From contig NZ_CP041656.2 in the NCBI RefSeq assembly GCF_007290395.2, forward strand, positions 1,674,001 to 1,738,000: DNA of 64,000 bases. Direction: 5' to 3'. This DNA is from Bradyrhizobium cosmicum. Its GTDB lineage: Bacteria > Pseudomonadota > Alphaproteobacteria > Rhizobiales > Xanthobacteraceae. Below, piece by piece: positions 53,945-63,258 of this stretch. Position numbers and translations under genes: made by a program. Every line of letters starts with the position of its first letter. Positions within the stretch are counted from its first letter, which is position 1. The notes beneath the pieces were generated by a model that saw only the letters and a list, made by a program, of their open reading frames with translations, was not told where the DNA came from and ran no database searches.

Positions 53945-55510
53945 TTGCGCTATCTGTTTGAAAATTTTTCTCTCGACACCGAGCGGCGCGAACTGCGCCG
54001 CGGAGCGGATGCGATCGCCATCGCGCCACAGGTCTTCGACCTGCTCGGCTATCTGATCGGCAACCGCGAGCGCGTCGTCAGCAAGGATGACCTGATCCGT
54101 ACCATTTGGCATGGCCGCGCCGTCTCCGACGTCGCCCTGACCACGCGACTTAATGTTGCGCGCAAGGCGATCGGAGATTCCGGAGACGCGCAGCGCCTGA
54201 TCAAGACCTTTCCGCGCAAGGGCATCCGCTTCGTCGCGGAGGTGCGCGAAATGCCGACGACTGCAACTGTCGCCGTCTTGCCGAGACCCGCCACAGGCAA
54301 GCCGTCGCTTGTGGTTCTTCCCTTCGCCAATCTGAGCCCAGATCCCGCGCAGGAGTATTTTGTCGACGGCGTGACCGAGAGCCTGACCACGGATCTGTCG
54401 CGAATGGCCGGCATCTTCGTGATCGGCCGCAACACCGCCTTCACCTACAGGGGTACGCATGTCGATCTGAAGCAGCTCGGCCGCGAACTCGGCGTTCGCT
54501 ATGTGCTCGAGGGTTCGGTGCAGCGGGCTGGAAGTCGGATGCGCATCAACGTCCAGCTCATCGATGCCGAGACCGGCAATCACTTGTGGGGCGATCGTTT
54601 CGACAAGCAGATCGTCGACCTCTTCGACATGCAGGACGAGATCGGTGCCCGTCTTGCCAATCAACTCGGGACCGAGCTGGTCATGGTGGAGGCGCGGCGC
54701 GCGGCGCGGGCGCCCCATCCGGATTCCATGGACCTGTATTTCCAGGGCATGGCGTATATGAATCGCGGAACGGATCCCACAAGCCTGTCGCAGGCGCGCC
54801 CGTTCTTCGAACAGGCGCTCCGCCTGGATGCAGCGAACGTCGAGGCGATGGTGGGCATAGCCTCTGTCGATGCAATGCGGGCTACCTCCATGCTGATTGA
54901 CAGGACGGCGCCTCTGCGAGTGGTCGAAGCGCTCTTGACGAGGATACTTGCCCAGACGCCCAATCACGCGAGGGCGCATTGCCTGATGGGCGTCGTCCAG
55001 ATCTTCACAAAACGCGCCGCCTTGGGCATTGCCGAATGTGAGCGGGCGTTGGTGCTGGACCGGAATCTGGCCACGGCCCATGCGTGGATTGGGCTCGGTA
55101 AAAACAATCTCGGTCGAGCCGAAGAGACCGAAGCCCACGTCATGGAAGCATTCCGGCTCTCTCCTCGCGACAACAAGGCTTCCTCCTGGATGAATACGGC
55201 GGGCGTTGCGCAATCATATCTCGGCGCCGATGAGGCTGCCGTTCACTGGTTCAAGCGATCGATCGAGACCAACAGGAATATTGCGCCGTTTATGTATTTC
55301 TACCTCGCCGCCGGGCAGGCGCATCTGGGTCAGATCAAGGAAGCACGGGCCTGTGTACAGGCGGGGCTCACGCTCGCTCCGAACTTCAGCGTCGCCCAAT
55401 TCCATGCCAGTTCGCCGACGGATCATCCGACCTGTCTTGCACAGCGAGTTCGCATCGCCGAGGGCTTGCGCAAGGCAGGACTTCCAGAAGAATCGGTGTT
55501 GAGTAGGTAG
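53945..55510 (+). CDS. Winged-helix regulator with TolB-like and TPR domains
   Basis: The 521-residue protein has an OmpR/PhoB-type winged helix (about 1-98; RRELRRGADAIAIAPQVFDLLGYL-like region, SKDDLIRTIW, RLIKTFPRKGIRFV), a TolB N-terminal-like or FlgO-like domain (about 115-235; VVLPFANLSPDPAQEYFVDGV-like) and TPR-type repeats to the end. There is no membrane helix. The start is a TTG at 53945 behind AGGGA. It is divergent from the TctC-type gene with 144 bases between, so it may control it (inference). Confidence 0.85.
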   Translation: MRYLFENFSLDTERRELRRGADAIAIAPQVFDLLGYLIGNRERVVSKDDLIRTIWHGRAVSDVALTTRLNVARKAIGDSGDAQRLIKTFPRKGIRFVAEVREMPTTATVAVLPRPATGKPSLVVLPFANLSPDPAQEYFVDGVTESLTTDLSRMAGIFVIGRNTAFTYRGTHVDLKQLGRELGVRYVLEGSVQRAGSRMRINVQLIDAETGNHLWGDRFDKQIVDLFDMQDEIGARLANQLGTELVMVEARRAARAPHPDSMDLYFQGMAYMNRGTDPTSLSQARPFFEQALRLDAANVEAMVGIASVDAMRATSMLIDRTAPLRVVEALLTRILAQTPNHARAHCLMGVVQIFTKRAALGIAECERALVLDRNLATAHAWIGLGKNNLGRAEETEAHVMEAFRLSPRDNKASSWMNTAGVAQSYLGADEAAVHWFKRSIETNRNIAPFMYFYLAAGQAHLGQIKEARACVQAGLTLAPNFSVAQFHASSPTDHPTCLAQRVRIAEGLRKAGLPEESVLSR

Positions 55511-55528
55511 GCTGCTCGCCTCTGCGCC

Positions 55529-56353
55529 TCATCCCTTCCCCGCAAACTCCGTCGGCGTCCGCCCCGTCACCTGACGGAACGCGGCCGAGAACGCCGGCAC
55601 GCTGGCATAGCCGAGCTGGGTCGCGAGCTGCTTGACCGATACGCCGGCATCGGTGGACAGGCGCTGGATCGCGGCCGCAATTCTGGCGCGCTGGCACCAG
55701 CTCTTGAAGCTCAGCTGCGTCTGCGTCGAGAACAATCGCGACAGAGTCCGTGCGGAGGTTCCGACCTCGCGCGCCAGGGTGTCGATGTCGTGCAGGCCGG
55801 TGGGATCGTCCAGCACGATCATCGCCGCGCGCCGGCAGCGCGGCTCGCGCGGCAGCGGCACGAACGTGGCGGAATCCTCGGCCTGGTGCAGTTCCAGCAT
55901 CACCAGCCGCACCAGCAGCTCGGTGCGCTCTTGCGTGTTGCGGGCGTCGAACAGCGCGAGGATCGCCTGGTGCAGCAGCGGCGACACCCGCACCACGAAT
56001 TCCTTGGCGAGGCTCTCGTTGCGCTGCTCGCGCGTCAGCCAGGGCAGGTCGAAATACAGCGTGCGCATCTCGATGTCGGCGAGCACGTCGATGGCGTGCT
56101 CGAGATGGGCCGGGACCCAGACCGCGCGGTCCGGCGGCACCAGCCAGCGTCCCCCGGGCGTCGTCACCTGCATGGTGCCGCGGGCCGCATAGACCAGCTG
56201 GGCCTCGCGGTGCATGTGCGGGGCGAGCCGCAGACCCCTCGGATAGTCCCGCGCGACCAGATGCACGCCCGCGGTCGAGCGATGGTTGCCCCGGACCTCC
56301 CGGAGGATTGGCGTTTCCAAAATTGGCGTTTCCAAGACAGTCATTGGCCGCAT
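55529..56353 (-). CDS. AraC-family transcriptional regulator with cupin domain
   Basis: The 274-residue protein has an N-terminal cupin sensor domain (about 25-120; APHMHREAQLVYAARGTMQV-like) and a C-terminal double helix-turn-helix with ARIAAAIQRLS, VKQLATQLGYASVPAFSAAFRQVTGRTP-like signature. ATG starts at 56353 and 56344 are both possible. The N terminus contains a duplicated LETPI. It is divergent from the MFS gene with about 50 bases between, so it probably controls that transporter. Confidence 0.92.
   Translation of the reverse strand: MRPMTVLETPILETPILREVRGNHRSTAGVHLVARDYPRGLRLAPHMHREAQLVYAARGTMQVTTPGGRWLVPPDRAVWVPAHLEHAIDVLADIEMRTLYFDLPWLTREQRNESLAKEFVVRVSPLLHQAILALFDARNTQERTELLVRLVMLELHQAEDSATFVPLPREPRCRRAAMIVLDDPTGLHDIDTLAREVGTSARTLSRLFSTQTQLSFKSWCQRARIAAAIQRLSTDAGVSVKQLATQLGYASVPAFSAAFRQVTGRTPTEFAGKG
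56307..56336. repeat. 15-base tandem duplication in the AraC N terminus
   Basis: Two adjacent 15-base units (ATTGGCGTTTCCAAA and ATTGGCGTTTCCAAG) differ at one base and encode repeated LETPI. It keeps the frame and looks recent. Confidence 0.85.
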
Positions 56354-56403
56354 CCCGTCATGGCTCAGACATATAACTCATTTTCGAGCAGGAGAGGATT
56401 CGT

Positions 56404-57576
56404 ATGAACAGCCCCAGCCAGGTCATCAGTTTCGTCAACGCAGGCCATTTCATCGACCATTATGCGATGCTGATCTTTGCCGCCGCCGTGATCATCATGG
56501 GGCCGGCGCTCGGCATGGCCTATTCGGAACTGCTTCCCTACGCGACGCCGGGCTTCATTGCCTTCGGCGCGGGCTCGCTGCTCACCGGCTGGCTCGGGGA
56601 TCGCTGGAGCCGCCGCCACATGATGCTGATCTTCTTCGTCGGCATCGGCCTGTCCATGATCTCGGTCGGCTTCGTGCGGACGCCGGCTGAGCTCGGCGCC
56701 GCGCTGTTCGCGATCGGCATCTTCGCCTCGATCTACCATCCCGTCGGCACCGCGATGATCGTGTCCTATGCCGACCGGCTCGGCCGCGAGATGGGGATCA
56801 ACGGCGTCTGGGGCAATCTCGGCGTGGCCTCCTCGGCGCTGGTCACCGGCGTGATCGGGCAGTATCTCGGCTGGCGCTTTGCCTTCATCGTTCCCGGAGT
56901 GGTCACGATCCTGATCGGTATCGCTTTTGCGATGATGGTCGTGCACGAGGACCGCAAGGGTTCGAAGCAGGCGGCAGCGCAGGCGCGCGTCGCCAAACAG
57001 GACATGTGGCGCGTGATCCTCGCGCTCCTGATCGTCGTGATCGCGATCTCCACCACGTTCAACGCCGTCACCGTGGCACTGCCGAAGCTGTTTGCCGAGC
57101 GGCTCGCGGACCTCACCAAAAGCCCGGCGCTGCTCGGAATCATCGCGGCCTGCGTCTACGTGTTCGGCGCGATGACGCAGTACACGATCGGCCGGCTCCT
57201 CGACCGCTATTCGCTGAAAACGGTGGCGCTGCCGCTGTCGTTCATGCTGGCACCCTTCCTCTATCTCGCCGCAAGCCTGTCCAATCTGCCGCTGATCCTG
57301 GTCTCGATCGGCATCGTCATGGGCGCGTTCGGTCAGGTCACGGTGAACGACGCCATGGTCGGCAAGTACACCAGCGAGGAATGGCGCTCGCGCGCCTATG
57401 CGGTGCGCTATTTCATCGGCTTCACCGCGGCCGGCGCTTCGGTCGGGCTGGTCGCGTGGTTGTATGAACAAGGCGGCTTCGTCACCATGCTGCACGCCTT
57501 CGCCGCGCTCTGCCTGCTGGCGATCGCCGCCGCGATCATCCTGCCGCGCGAGATCCGGACGCCGCAGGCGGTGTGA
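56404..57576 (+). CDS. Major facilitator superfamily transporter
   Basis: The 390-residue protein has about 12 hydrophobic segments, the loop 2-3 motif GWLGDRWSRRHMM near 61-73, and a central cytoplasmic loop (EDRKGSKQAAAQARVAKQD) splitting two six-helix halves. GGAGAGG lies before the ATG. The AraC regulator is divergent at 50 bases. The substrate is unknown; a drug/small-molecule exporter fits the neighbourhood but is not shown. Confidence 0.9.
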   Translation: MNSPSQVISFVNAGHFIDHYAMLIFAAAVIIMGPALGMAYSELLPYATPGFIAFGAGSLLTGWLGDRWSRRHMMLIFFVGIGLSMISVGFVRTPAELGAALFAIGIFASIYHPVGTAMIVSYADRLGREMGINGVWGNLGVASSALVTGVIGQYLGWRFAFIVPGVVTILIGIAFAMMVVHEDRKGSKQAAAQARVAKQDMWRVILALLIVVIAISTTFNAVTVALPKLFAERLADLTKSPALLGIIAACVYVFGAMTQYTIGRLLDRYSLKTVALPLSFMLAPFLYLAASLSNLPLILVSIGIVMGAFGQVTVNDAMVGKYTSEEWRSRAYAVRYFIGFTAAGASVGLVAWLYEQGGFVTMLHAFAALCLLAIAAAIILPREIRTPQAV

Positions 57577-57603
57577 GGGGAGTGAGGCGCGCCTTTCTCC
57601 ACT

Positions 57604-57691
57604 CGTCATTGCGAGGAGCCCTTGCGACGAAGCAATCCAGAGTCCTTCCGCGGAGGGACTCTGGATTGCTTCGCTGCGCTCGCAATGACGG
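57604..57691. repeat. Palindromic intergenic repeat, family A, copy 3
   Basis: The element runs from CGTCATTGCGAGGAG to GCTCGCAATGACGG with inner arms GCGACGAAGCAATCCAGAG and CTCTGGATTGCTTCG around CCGCGGAGG. It is the best-preserved copy and lies between the convergent MFS and RND genes, where it could stop transcription from both sides. Confidence 0.82.
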
Positions 57692-57869
57692 AGGATACGG
57701 CAATGATGGGGATGAGGAGGTACCCTGCGCATGCCGCCGATGATGCCATTCTGCCCCTGTTTTGCCCGACGGCGCAAGTGATTTCGGCAAGGCCGAAATT
57801 TTCCCAGCCTTTTCAACCCGTCTCTACTGTGCATGGGGTTGTTTTCGCGACTCTGTCGAGACTGCCCCT

Positions 57870-60800
57870 CTACGGCTTCACCTCCGCCACCGGCTGCGCC
57901 TTCGGCGCCTTCTTCGACGCGCGCCAGTTCTCGAACCGCTGCACCACCACGAAGAAGGCCGGCACGAACAGCACCGCGAGGCAGGTCGAGGCCAGCATGC
58001 CCGAGAACACGGTGATGCCGATCGACTTGCGCGCGCTGGCGCCGGCGCCGGTCGCGAGCACCAGCGGCACCACGCCGAGGATGAAGGCGAACGACGTCAT
58101 CAGGATCGGGCGGAAGCGGGCGCGCGCCGCCTCGATGGCGGCTTCCAGCACGGGCTTGCCGTCGCGGCCGTGCAGCTCGAGCCCGACCTCGACGATCAGG
58201 ATGGCGTTCTTGGCCGACAGCGCGATCAGCAGGATCAGGCCGATCTGGCAATAGAGGTTGTTGTCGATCTTGAGCCCGTTGAGGACCAGCGTCGGCCCGA
58301 TCAGCGACAGCGGCACCGCCAGGATCACCGAGATCGGCGCGTACCAGCTTTCATACTGGCCGGCGAGCACGAGATAGACCAGCAGCATGGCGAGACCGAA
58401 CACCCAGTAGATCTGGCTCGAGACCGCCTTCTCCTGATAGGACATCGCGGTCCATTCGTAGCCGGTGCCCGGCGGCAGCGTCTTGTCCGCGATCTCCTCC
58501 ATCAGCTTCAGCGACTGGCCGGACGAATAGCCCTGCGCCGGCAGGCCGATCACGGTCGAGGACGGATAGAGATTGTAGAGGCTGATCAGCGACGGGCCGG
58601 TGGCCGGCGTGATCGTGGCGACGGTGCCGATCGGGATCATGTCGCCGTTCGAGTTGCGCACCATCATGTTGGCGATGTCGCGCTCGGTTACGCGGAAGGC
58701 CGGATCGGCTTGCGTGTAGACCTGGAAGACGCGACCGAACTTGTTGAACTGGTTGACATAGGACGAGCCGAGATAGGTCGACAGCGCCGAGAACACCTGA
58801 TCGGTGGTGACGTGCAGCGTCTGGGTCTTGATGCGGTCGATTTCGACGTTGAACTGCGGCACCGAGGAACGGAACGAGGACTGCACGCGCTGGAGCGCGC
58901 TCTGGCTCTGGCCGTTGCTGACCACCGCGCCGGTGATCGCCTGCAGCTTGGCGAAATCGCTGTTGCCGTCGCGCAGCTCGACCTGCATCGAGAAGCCGGC
59001 GGCGTTGCCGATGCCCTGGATCGGCGGCGGCGGCAGCACGATGGTGCGGGCCTCCATGATGACGGCGAGCTTGTCGTTCAGCCCGTACACCAGCGAACGC
59101 AGATCCTCGCCGGGGCCTTTGCGGGCCTCCCAGTCCTTCAGGATGATGTAGGCGACGCCGGCATTGGCGAGGCTGGCGCTGCTGTCGAGCGCGGAGATGC
59201 CGGCGATGGTGATGACCTGCTGGACGCCCGGTGTCTCCTTGATGATCTCGCTGGCACGGTCGAGCACCTTCTGGGTTCGCTCCAGCGAGGCGCCATCGGG
59301 CAATTGAATGGCGGCGATCAGATAGCCCTGGTCCTCGATCGGCAGGAAGCCGGTCGGCACCCGCGACAGGCCGTAGCCGCCGATGACGATCAGCACCAGC
59401 GCGGCCGCGACCGACACCGTGGCATGTCCGCACAGGAAGGTGATCAGCCGCGTGTAGCCGTGCTCGACCCGGTTATAGACGTTGTTGAAGCCGCGATAGA
59501 AGAAGTTGCGCTGCTCCGGCGGCACCGTCGGCCGCAGCCACAGCGCGCATTGCGTCGGCTTCAGGGTCGCTGCGTTGATGGCGGACAGAAGCGCGGTTGC
59601 CGCGATCACCAGCGCGAATTGCGAATAGATGCGCCCGGTGAGACCGGCGAGAAACGAGGCCGGCAGGAACACCGATATCAGCACCAGCGTGATGCCGACG
59701 ATCGGCGCGAACAGCTGGTCCATCGCCTTGATCGCGGCGTCGTGGCCGTTCATGCCCTGCTCGATATTGTGGGCTGCGCCTTCGACCACGACGATGGCGT
59801 CGTCGACCACGATGCCGATCGCCAGCACGATCGCAAACAGCGTCGACATGTTGATGGTGAAGCCGAGCGCCGCCATCGCGGCGAAGGCACCGATGATGGT
59901 GACGGGCACGGTGGTCGCCGGCACCAGCATCGCGCGCCAGTCCTGCAGGAACACCAGGATCACGACCAGCACCAAGAGGCCGGCCTCGATCAGCGTCATG
60001 TAGACCTCGTGCACCGAGGCCTCGACGAATTTGGTGGTGTCGAACGGCGTGTCGTACTTGATGCCTTCCGGGAATCGCTTGGCGAGCTCCACCATCTTCT
60101 TCTCGACGGCCTGCTCGACCTGGAGCGCGTTGGCGCCGGGCGACTGGAATACGCCGATGCCGACGGAGGGCTGCTTGTTCAGCGAGAATATCTGGCTGTA
60201 GGTCTGCGCGCCCAGTTCGACCCAGCCGACATCGCGCACGCGCGTGACGTCGCCGCTGGTGCCGGTCTTGACGATGATGTTCTCGAATTGGCTGGTGTCG
60301 TCGAGCCGGCCATTGACGTTGAGCGTGTACTGGAATGCCTGGCCCGGCGGCGTCGGCGGCGCGCCGACCTGCCCGGCGGACACCTGCTGGCTCTGCTGCT
60401 GGATCGCCTGGATGACGTCCTGTGGCACCAATCCGCGTACCTGCAGCTTGTTCGGATCGAGCCATACCCGCATCGAATATTGCCCGGCGCCAAACACCGT
60501 GACGTTGCCAACGCCGGGCAAACGCGACAGCTCATCGCGGATGTTGATGGTGGCGTAGTTGCTCAGGTAAAGGCTGTCGAACCGGGAGTCCGGAGAGGTC
60601 AGCGTCACGAACAGCAGGATCGAGGTCGACCTCTTCTGGACGGTGACGCCCTGGTTCTGCACCGATTGCGGCAATTGCGACAGCGCGCTGGAGACGCGGT
60701 TCTGCACCAGCACCTGCGCGAAGTTCAGGTCGGTGCCGATCTTGAAGGTCACGGTCAGCGTGTAGGTGCCGTCGGAGGCGCTGTAGGACTGCATGTAGAG

Positions 60801-61028
60801 CATGTCCTCGACGCCGTTGACCTGTTGCTCGATCGGCAGCGCCACCGTGTCGATCACGGTCTTGGCGCTGGCGCCGGGGTAACGTGTGGTGACCTGCACC
60901 GTCGGCGGCACCACGTCGGGATATTGCGCGATCGCCAGATTGAACAGCGCGACGCCGCCGATCAGGATCATCAGGAGCGCGATGACGTTCGAGAGGACCG
61001 GCCGCTCGATGAAGAATTTTGAGATCAT
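57870..61028 (-). CDS. RND efflux transporter, HAE1 (AcrB-like) family
   Basis: This is a proton-driven inner-membrane pump that expels hydrophobic compounds through an outer-membrane channel. The 1052-residue protein starts MISKFFIERPVLSNVIALLM and has the Asp pair in VLAIGIVVDDAIVVVEG near 400 and large periplasmic loops in each half, as in AcrB. The length is normal. It lies 12 bases after the adaptor gene. No outer-membrane channel gene follows, so it must borrow one encoded elsewhere. Confidence 0.95.
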   Translation of the reverse strand: MISKFFIERPVLSNVIALLMILIGGVALFNLAIAQYPDVVPPTVQVTTRYPGASAKTVIDTVALPIEQQVNGVEDMLYMQSYSASDGTYTLTVTFKIGTDLNFAQVLVQNRVSSALSQLPQSVQNQGVTVQKRSTSILLFVTLTSPDSRFDSLYLSNYATINIRDELSRLPGVGNVTVFGAGQYSMRVWLDPNKLQVRGLVPQDVIQAIQQQSQQVSAGQVGAPPTPPGQAFQYTLNVNGRLDDTSQFENIIVKTGTSGDVTRVRDVGWVELGAQTYSQIFSLNKQPSVGIGVFQSPGANALQVEQAVEKKMVELAKRFPEGIKYDTPFDTTKFVEASVHEVYMTLIEAGLLVLVVILVFLQDWRAMLVPATTVPVTIIGAFAAMAALGFTINMSTLFAIVLAIGIVVDDAIVVVEGAAHNIEQGMNGHDAAIKAMDQLFAPIVGITLVLISVFLPASFLAGLTGRIYSQFALVIAATALLSAINAATLKPTQCALWLRPTVPPEQRNFFYRGFNNVYNRVEHGYTRLITFLCGHATVSVAAALVLIVIGGYGLSRVPTGFLPIEDQGYLIAAIQLPDGASLERTQKVLDRASEIIKETPGVQQVITIAGISALDSSASLANAGVAYIILKDWEARKGPGEDLRSLVYGLNDKLAVIMEARTIVLPPPPIQGIGNAAGFSMQVELRDGNSDFAKLQAITGAVVSNGQSQSALQRVQSSFRSSVPQFNVEIDRIKTQTLHVTTDQVFSALSTYLGSSYVNQFNKFGRVFQVYTQADPAFRVTERDIANMMVRNSNGDMIPIGTVATITPATGPSLISLYNLYPSSTVIGLPAQGYSSGQSLKLMEEIADKTLPPGTGYEWTAMSYQEKAVSSQIYWVFGLAMLLVYLVLAGQYESWYAPISVILAVPLSLIGPTLVLNGLKIDNNLYCQIGLILLIALSAKNAILIVEVGLELHGRDGKPVLEAAIEAARARFRPILMTSFAFILGVVPLVLATGAGASARKSIGITVFSGMLASTCLAVLFVPAFFVVVQRFENWRASKKAPKAQPVAEVKP

Positions 61029-61040
61029 GACCGGCCGCTC

Positions 61041-62234
61041 CTACTTGGCAGACGCTTGCGGCTGGCTGATCTTCGTTGCTTGCGGGTCGATCTTCTGGCC
61101 CGGGATCACCCGCAGCAGCCCGGCGATCACCACGCGGTCGTCCGGCTTCAGGCCGCTCTCGATCACGCGCAGCCCGTTATCGAGGGGACCGATCTGCACC
61201 TTGCGCTGCTCGACGACATTGTCGCCGTTGACGACGAGCAGATAGCGGCCGCCCTGGTCGCTGCCGAGCGCGGTGTCGGGGACGAGGAGGGAGTCCTTCT
61301 CCTGGCTGAAGGGCACGCGGACGCGGACGAAATAGCCGGGCAGCAGCACCCGCTTGTCGTTGGGCACGAGGCCGCGCACCGCCAGCGTGCCGGTCGACTG
61401 ATTGATGGTCGGGGAGACATAGTCGAGGTGGCCTTCGTGCGGATAGCCGCTCTCGGTCTGGAGGCCGACCTGAATCGGGAATTGCTTGAGGTCCGCGGTG
61501 GTGAGCCCGCGCCGGACCGCCTCGGCGCGGATGCGCAGCACGTCCTGCTCGTTGATGGTGAAGTTCACATAGATCGGGTCCATCGCGACGATGGTCGCGA
61601 GCTGGGTCGGCGAGGAGACGCCGACGAGCTCGCCGACCGAGACCATGTGCGCGCTGACGACGCCGTCGAACGGCGCGCTCACCTTGGTGTAGCCGTAATT
61701 GACCTCCGCGAGCTTCGTGTTGGCCTGGGCTTGCTGGAGATTGGCCTGCGCGTTGTCGCGGGTCGACGTCGAGCTGTCGAGGGTGGCCTGTGACACCGCC
61801 TGGCGCTGCACCAGATCGCTCTGTCGCTTGAAGTCGGCTTCCGCCTGCCGGAGCGAGGCCTGTGCGCCGGCTTCCGCCGCCTGCGCCTGCTCGAGCTTCA
61901 GCTTGTAGGTCTCGGGCTCGATCGTGAACAGCTGGGTGCCCTGCTTGACGAAGGTGCCGTCCTGGTAATCGATCGACTGCAGGAAGCCCTGCACGCGCGC
62001 CACCAGGTCGACATTCTTGATCGGCGCGGTGTTGCCGGTGGCCTCGACATAGCGCGTCACCGCACGCTGCACCGGCGTCGCGACGTCCACCTTGGGCGGG
62101 GGCGGCGCGACGAAGGTGTTCTTGTCTTCGCAGCCCGCGAGCACGGCCACGGCAGCCAAGGCGGTCAGCGCCCGCCCGATCTGTCTCCACTCTCCATTGC
62201 GATGTGCGAGAGATGCGGGATTCGCGCGCGTCAT
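61041..62234 (-). CDS. RND efflux periplasmic adaptor (membrane-fusion lipoprotein)
   Basis: The adaptor bridges the RND pump and the outer-membrane channel. The 397-residue protein has a lipoprotein signal with lipobox LAGC (Cys near 35), a lipoyl half (RVQGFLQSIDYQDGTFVKQG), a coiled-coil hairpin (about 95-165; Gln/Ala-rich) and beta-barrel and membrane-proximal domains to the end. It is the first gene of the two-gene efflux operon; a 16-base palindrome lies upstream. Confidence 0.94.
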   Translation of the reverse strand: MTRANPASLAHRNGEWRQIGRALTALAAVAVLAGCEDKNTFVAPPPPKVDVATPVQRAVTRYVEATGNTAPIKNVDLVARVQGFLQSIDYQDGTFVKQGTQLFTIEPETYKLKLEQAQAAEAGAQASLRQAEADFKRQSDLVQRQAVSQATLDSSTSTRDNAQANLQQAQANTKLAEVNYGYTKVSAPFDGVVSAHMVSVGELVGVSSPTQLATIVAMDPIYVNFTINEQDVLRIRAEAVRRGLTTADLKQFPIQVGLQTESGYPHEGHLDYVSPTINQSTGTLAVRGLVPNDKRVLLPGYFVRVRVPFSQEKDSLLVPDTALGSDQGGRYLLVVNGDNVVEQRKVQIGPLDNGLRVIESGLKPDDRVVIAGLLRVIPGQKIDPQATKISQPQASAK

Positions 62235-62356
62235 TCAGGGGCCCCCGATTGCAGTCTGTCAGTCTAGCAGGCTACCAACAAATGAACCGCTGTGGAACAC
62301 CATAGCCATGGCAGTCACAGACCTTGCACTGCAAACGGCGCTGTGCCCTTTGACGA

Positions 62357-62372
62357 GTTTGTCATGACAAAC
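62357..62372. promoter_or_regulatory. Perfect 16-base palindrome, probable operator
   Basis: GTTTGTCATGACAAAC is fully self-complementary and sits in the 224-base gap between the divergent RND adaptor and solute-binding-protein genes. Its size and symmetry fit a TetR- or MarR-type operator, but no such regulator gene is in the window. Confidence 0.5.
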
Positions 62373-62458
62373 AGCTTTTCATCGCGCGCACGATCGACCA
62401 GTATTGCGTCAAAGGCCGCAAGATAGAAGACAAGAAGAAAAGGTGAGGAGAACATGAC

Positions 62459-63250
62459 ATGCTCACGACTCTCCAATCGGCCTTCGTCGGCCTCGTACTC
62501 GCAGCGGCGGTTGCCATGCCCGCGCTAGCCGACGGCCTGAAAGACGAGATCGCGCCGACCGGCAAGCTGCGGGTCGCGATCGCGATCAGCCCGGCGGGCG
62601 GCGCGTTCTGGTCGACCAAGACCGAAGCCGGCTATGCCGGCGTTCCCGTCGATCTCGGCAAGGAGATGGCCGCGCAGCTCGGCGTACCAGTCGAATATGT
62701 CGTGCACCAGAATTCCGGGCAGATCACCGACGCGGCCGGCAAGGGGACGTGGGACGTCACCTGGCTGCCCAGGGATCCCGAGCGCGAGACCAAAATGATG
62801 TTCGGCCCGATCTACGAGGTCGCCGACGCCACCTATATCGTCAAGCCCGGCTCTAGCATCACCAACTTCGCCACGCTCGACCAGCCCGGCGTCAAGGTCG
62901 CGGCCGTCAACGCCACCACCACGATGCGCGGCGCGATCGCGCATCTGAAGAATGCGAAAGTCACGGGCTATCAGACTTATGACGAGATCTTCGGCTTGCT
63001 GAAGAGCGGCGAGATCGACGCCTTCGCGCTGTCGCGCGACCAGCTCAACAAGATGGCGCAGAAGATTCCGGGCACCAAGGTGCTGGACGAGACCTTCAAG
63101 AAAACGGTGACGGCCATCGCCGTCCCGCTCGGCCACAACCAGTCGCTGGCGTTCGTCACGAAGTTCATGACGGAGGCGACGACGAACGGCACGCTACGCA
63201 AGGCTTATGACAACAACGGGCTGAAGGACACGCCGATCCGCACCGAGTAG
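62459..63250 (+). CDS. Amino-acid-type ABC transporter solute-binding protein
   Basis: This periplasmic class II binding protein has 263 residues with a signal peptide (MLTTLQSAFVGLVLAAAVAMPALA) and family stretches GKLRVAIAIS, GVPVDLGKEMAAQLGV and WDVTWLPRDPERE. GAGGAG lies upstream of the ATG at 62459. No permease or ATPase genes adjoin it on the right, so it is an orphan binding protein or a sensor-type protein. The ligand is unknown. Confidence 0.87.
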   Translation: MLTTLQSAFVGLVLAAAVAMPALADGLKDEIAPTGKLRVAIAISPAGGAFWSTKTEAGYAGVPVDLGKEMAAQLGVPVEYVVHQNSGQITDAAGKGTWDVTWLPRDPERETKMMFGPIYEVADATYIVKPGSSITNFATLDQPGVKVAAVNATTTMRGAIAHLKNAKVTGYQTYDEIFGLLKSGEIDAFALSRDQLNKMAQKIPGTKVLDETFKKTVTAIAVPLGHNQSLAFVTKFMTEATTNGTLRKAYDNNGLKDTPIRTE

Positions 63251-63258
63251 GGCCGCCG

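Noticed and set aside
57762..61022. Open frame of 1086 codons on the plus strand opposite the RND pump
   Set aside because: Antisense shadow of a clear AcrB-like gene; Arg/His/Asp-rich translation without domain features or a ribosome-binding site.
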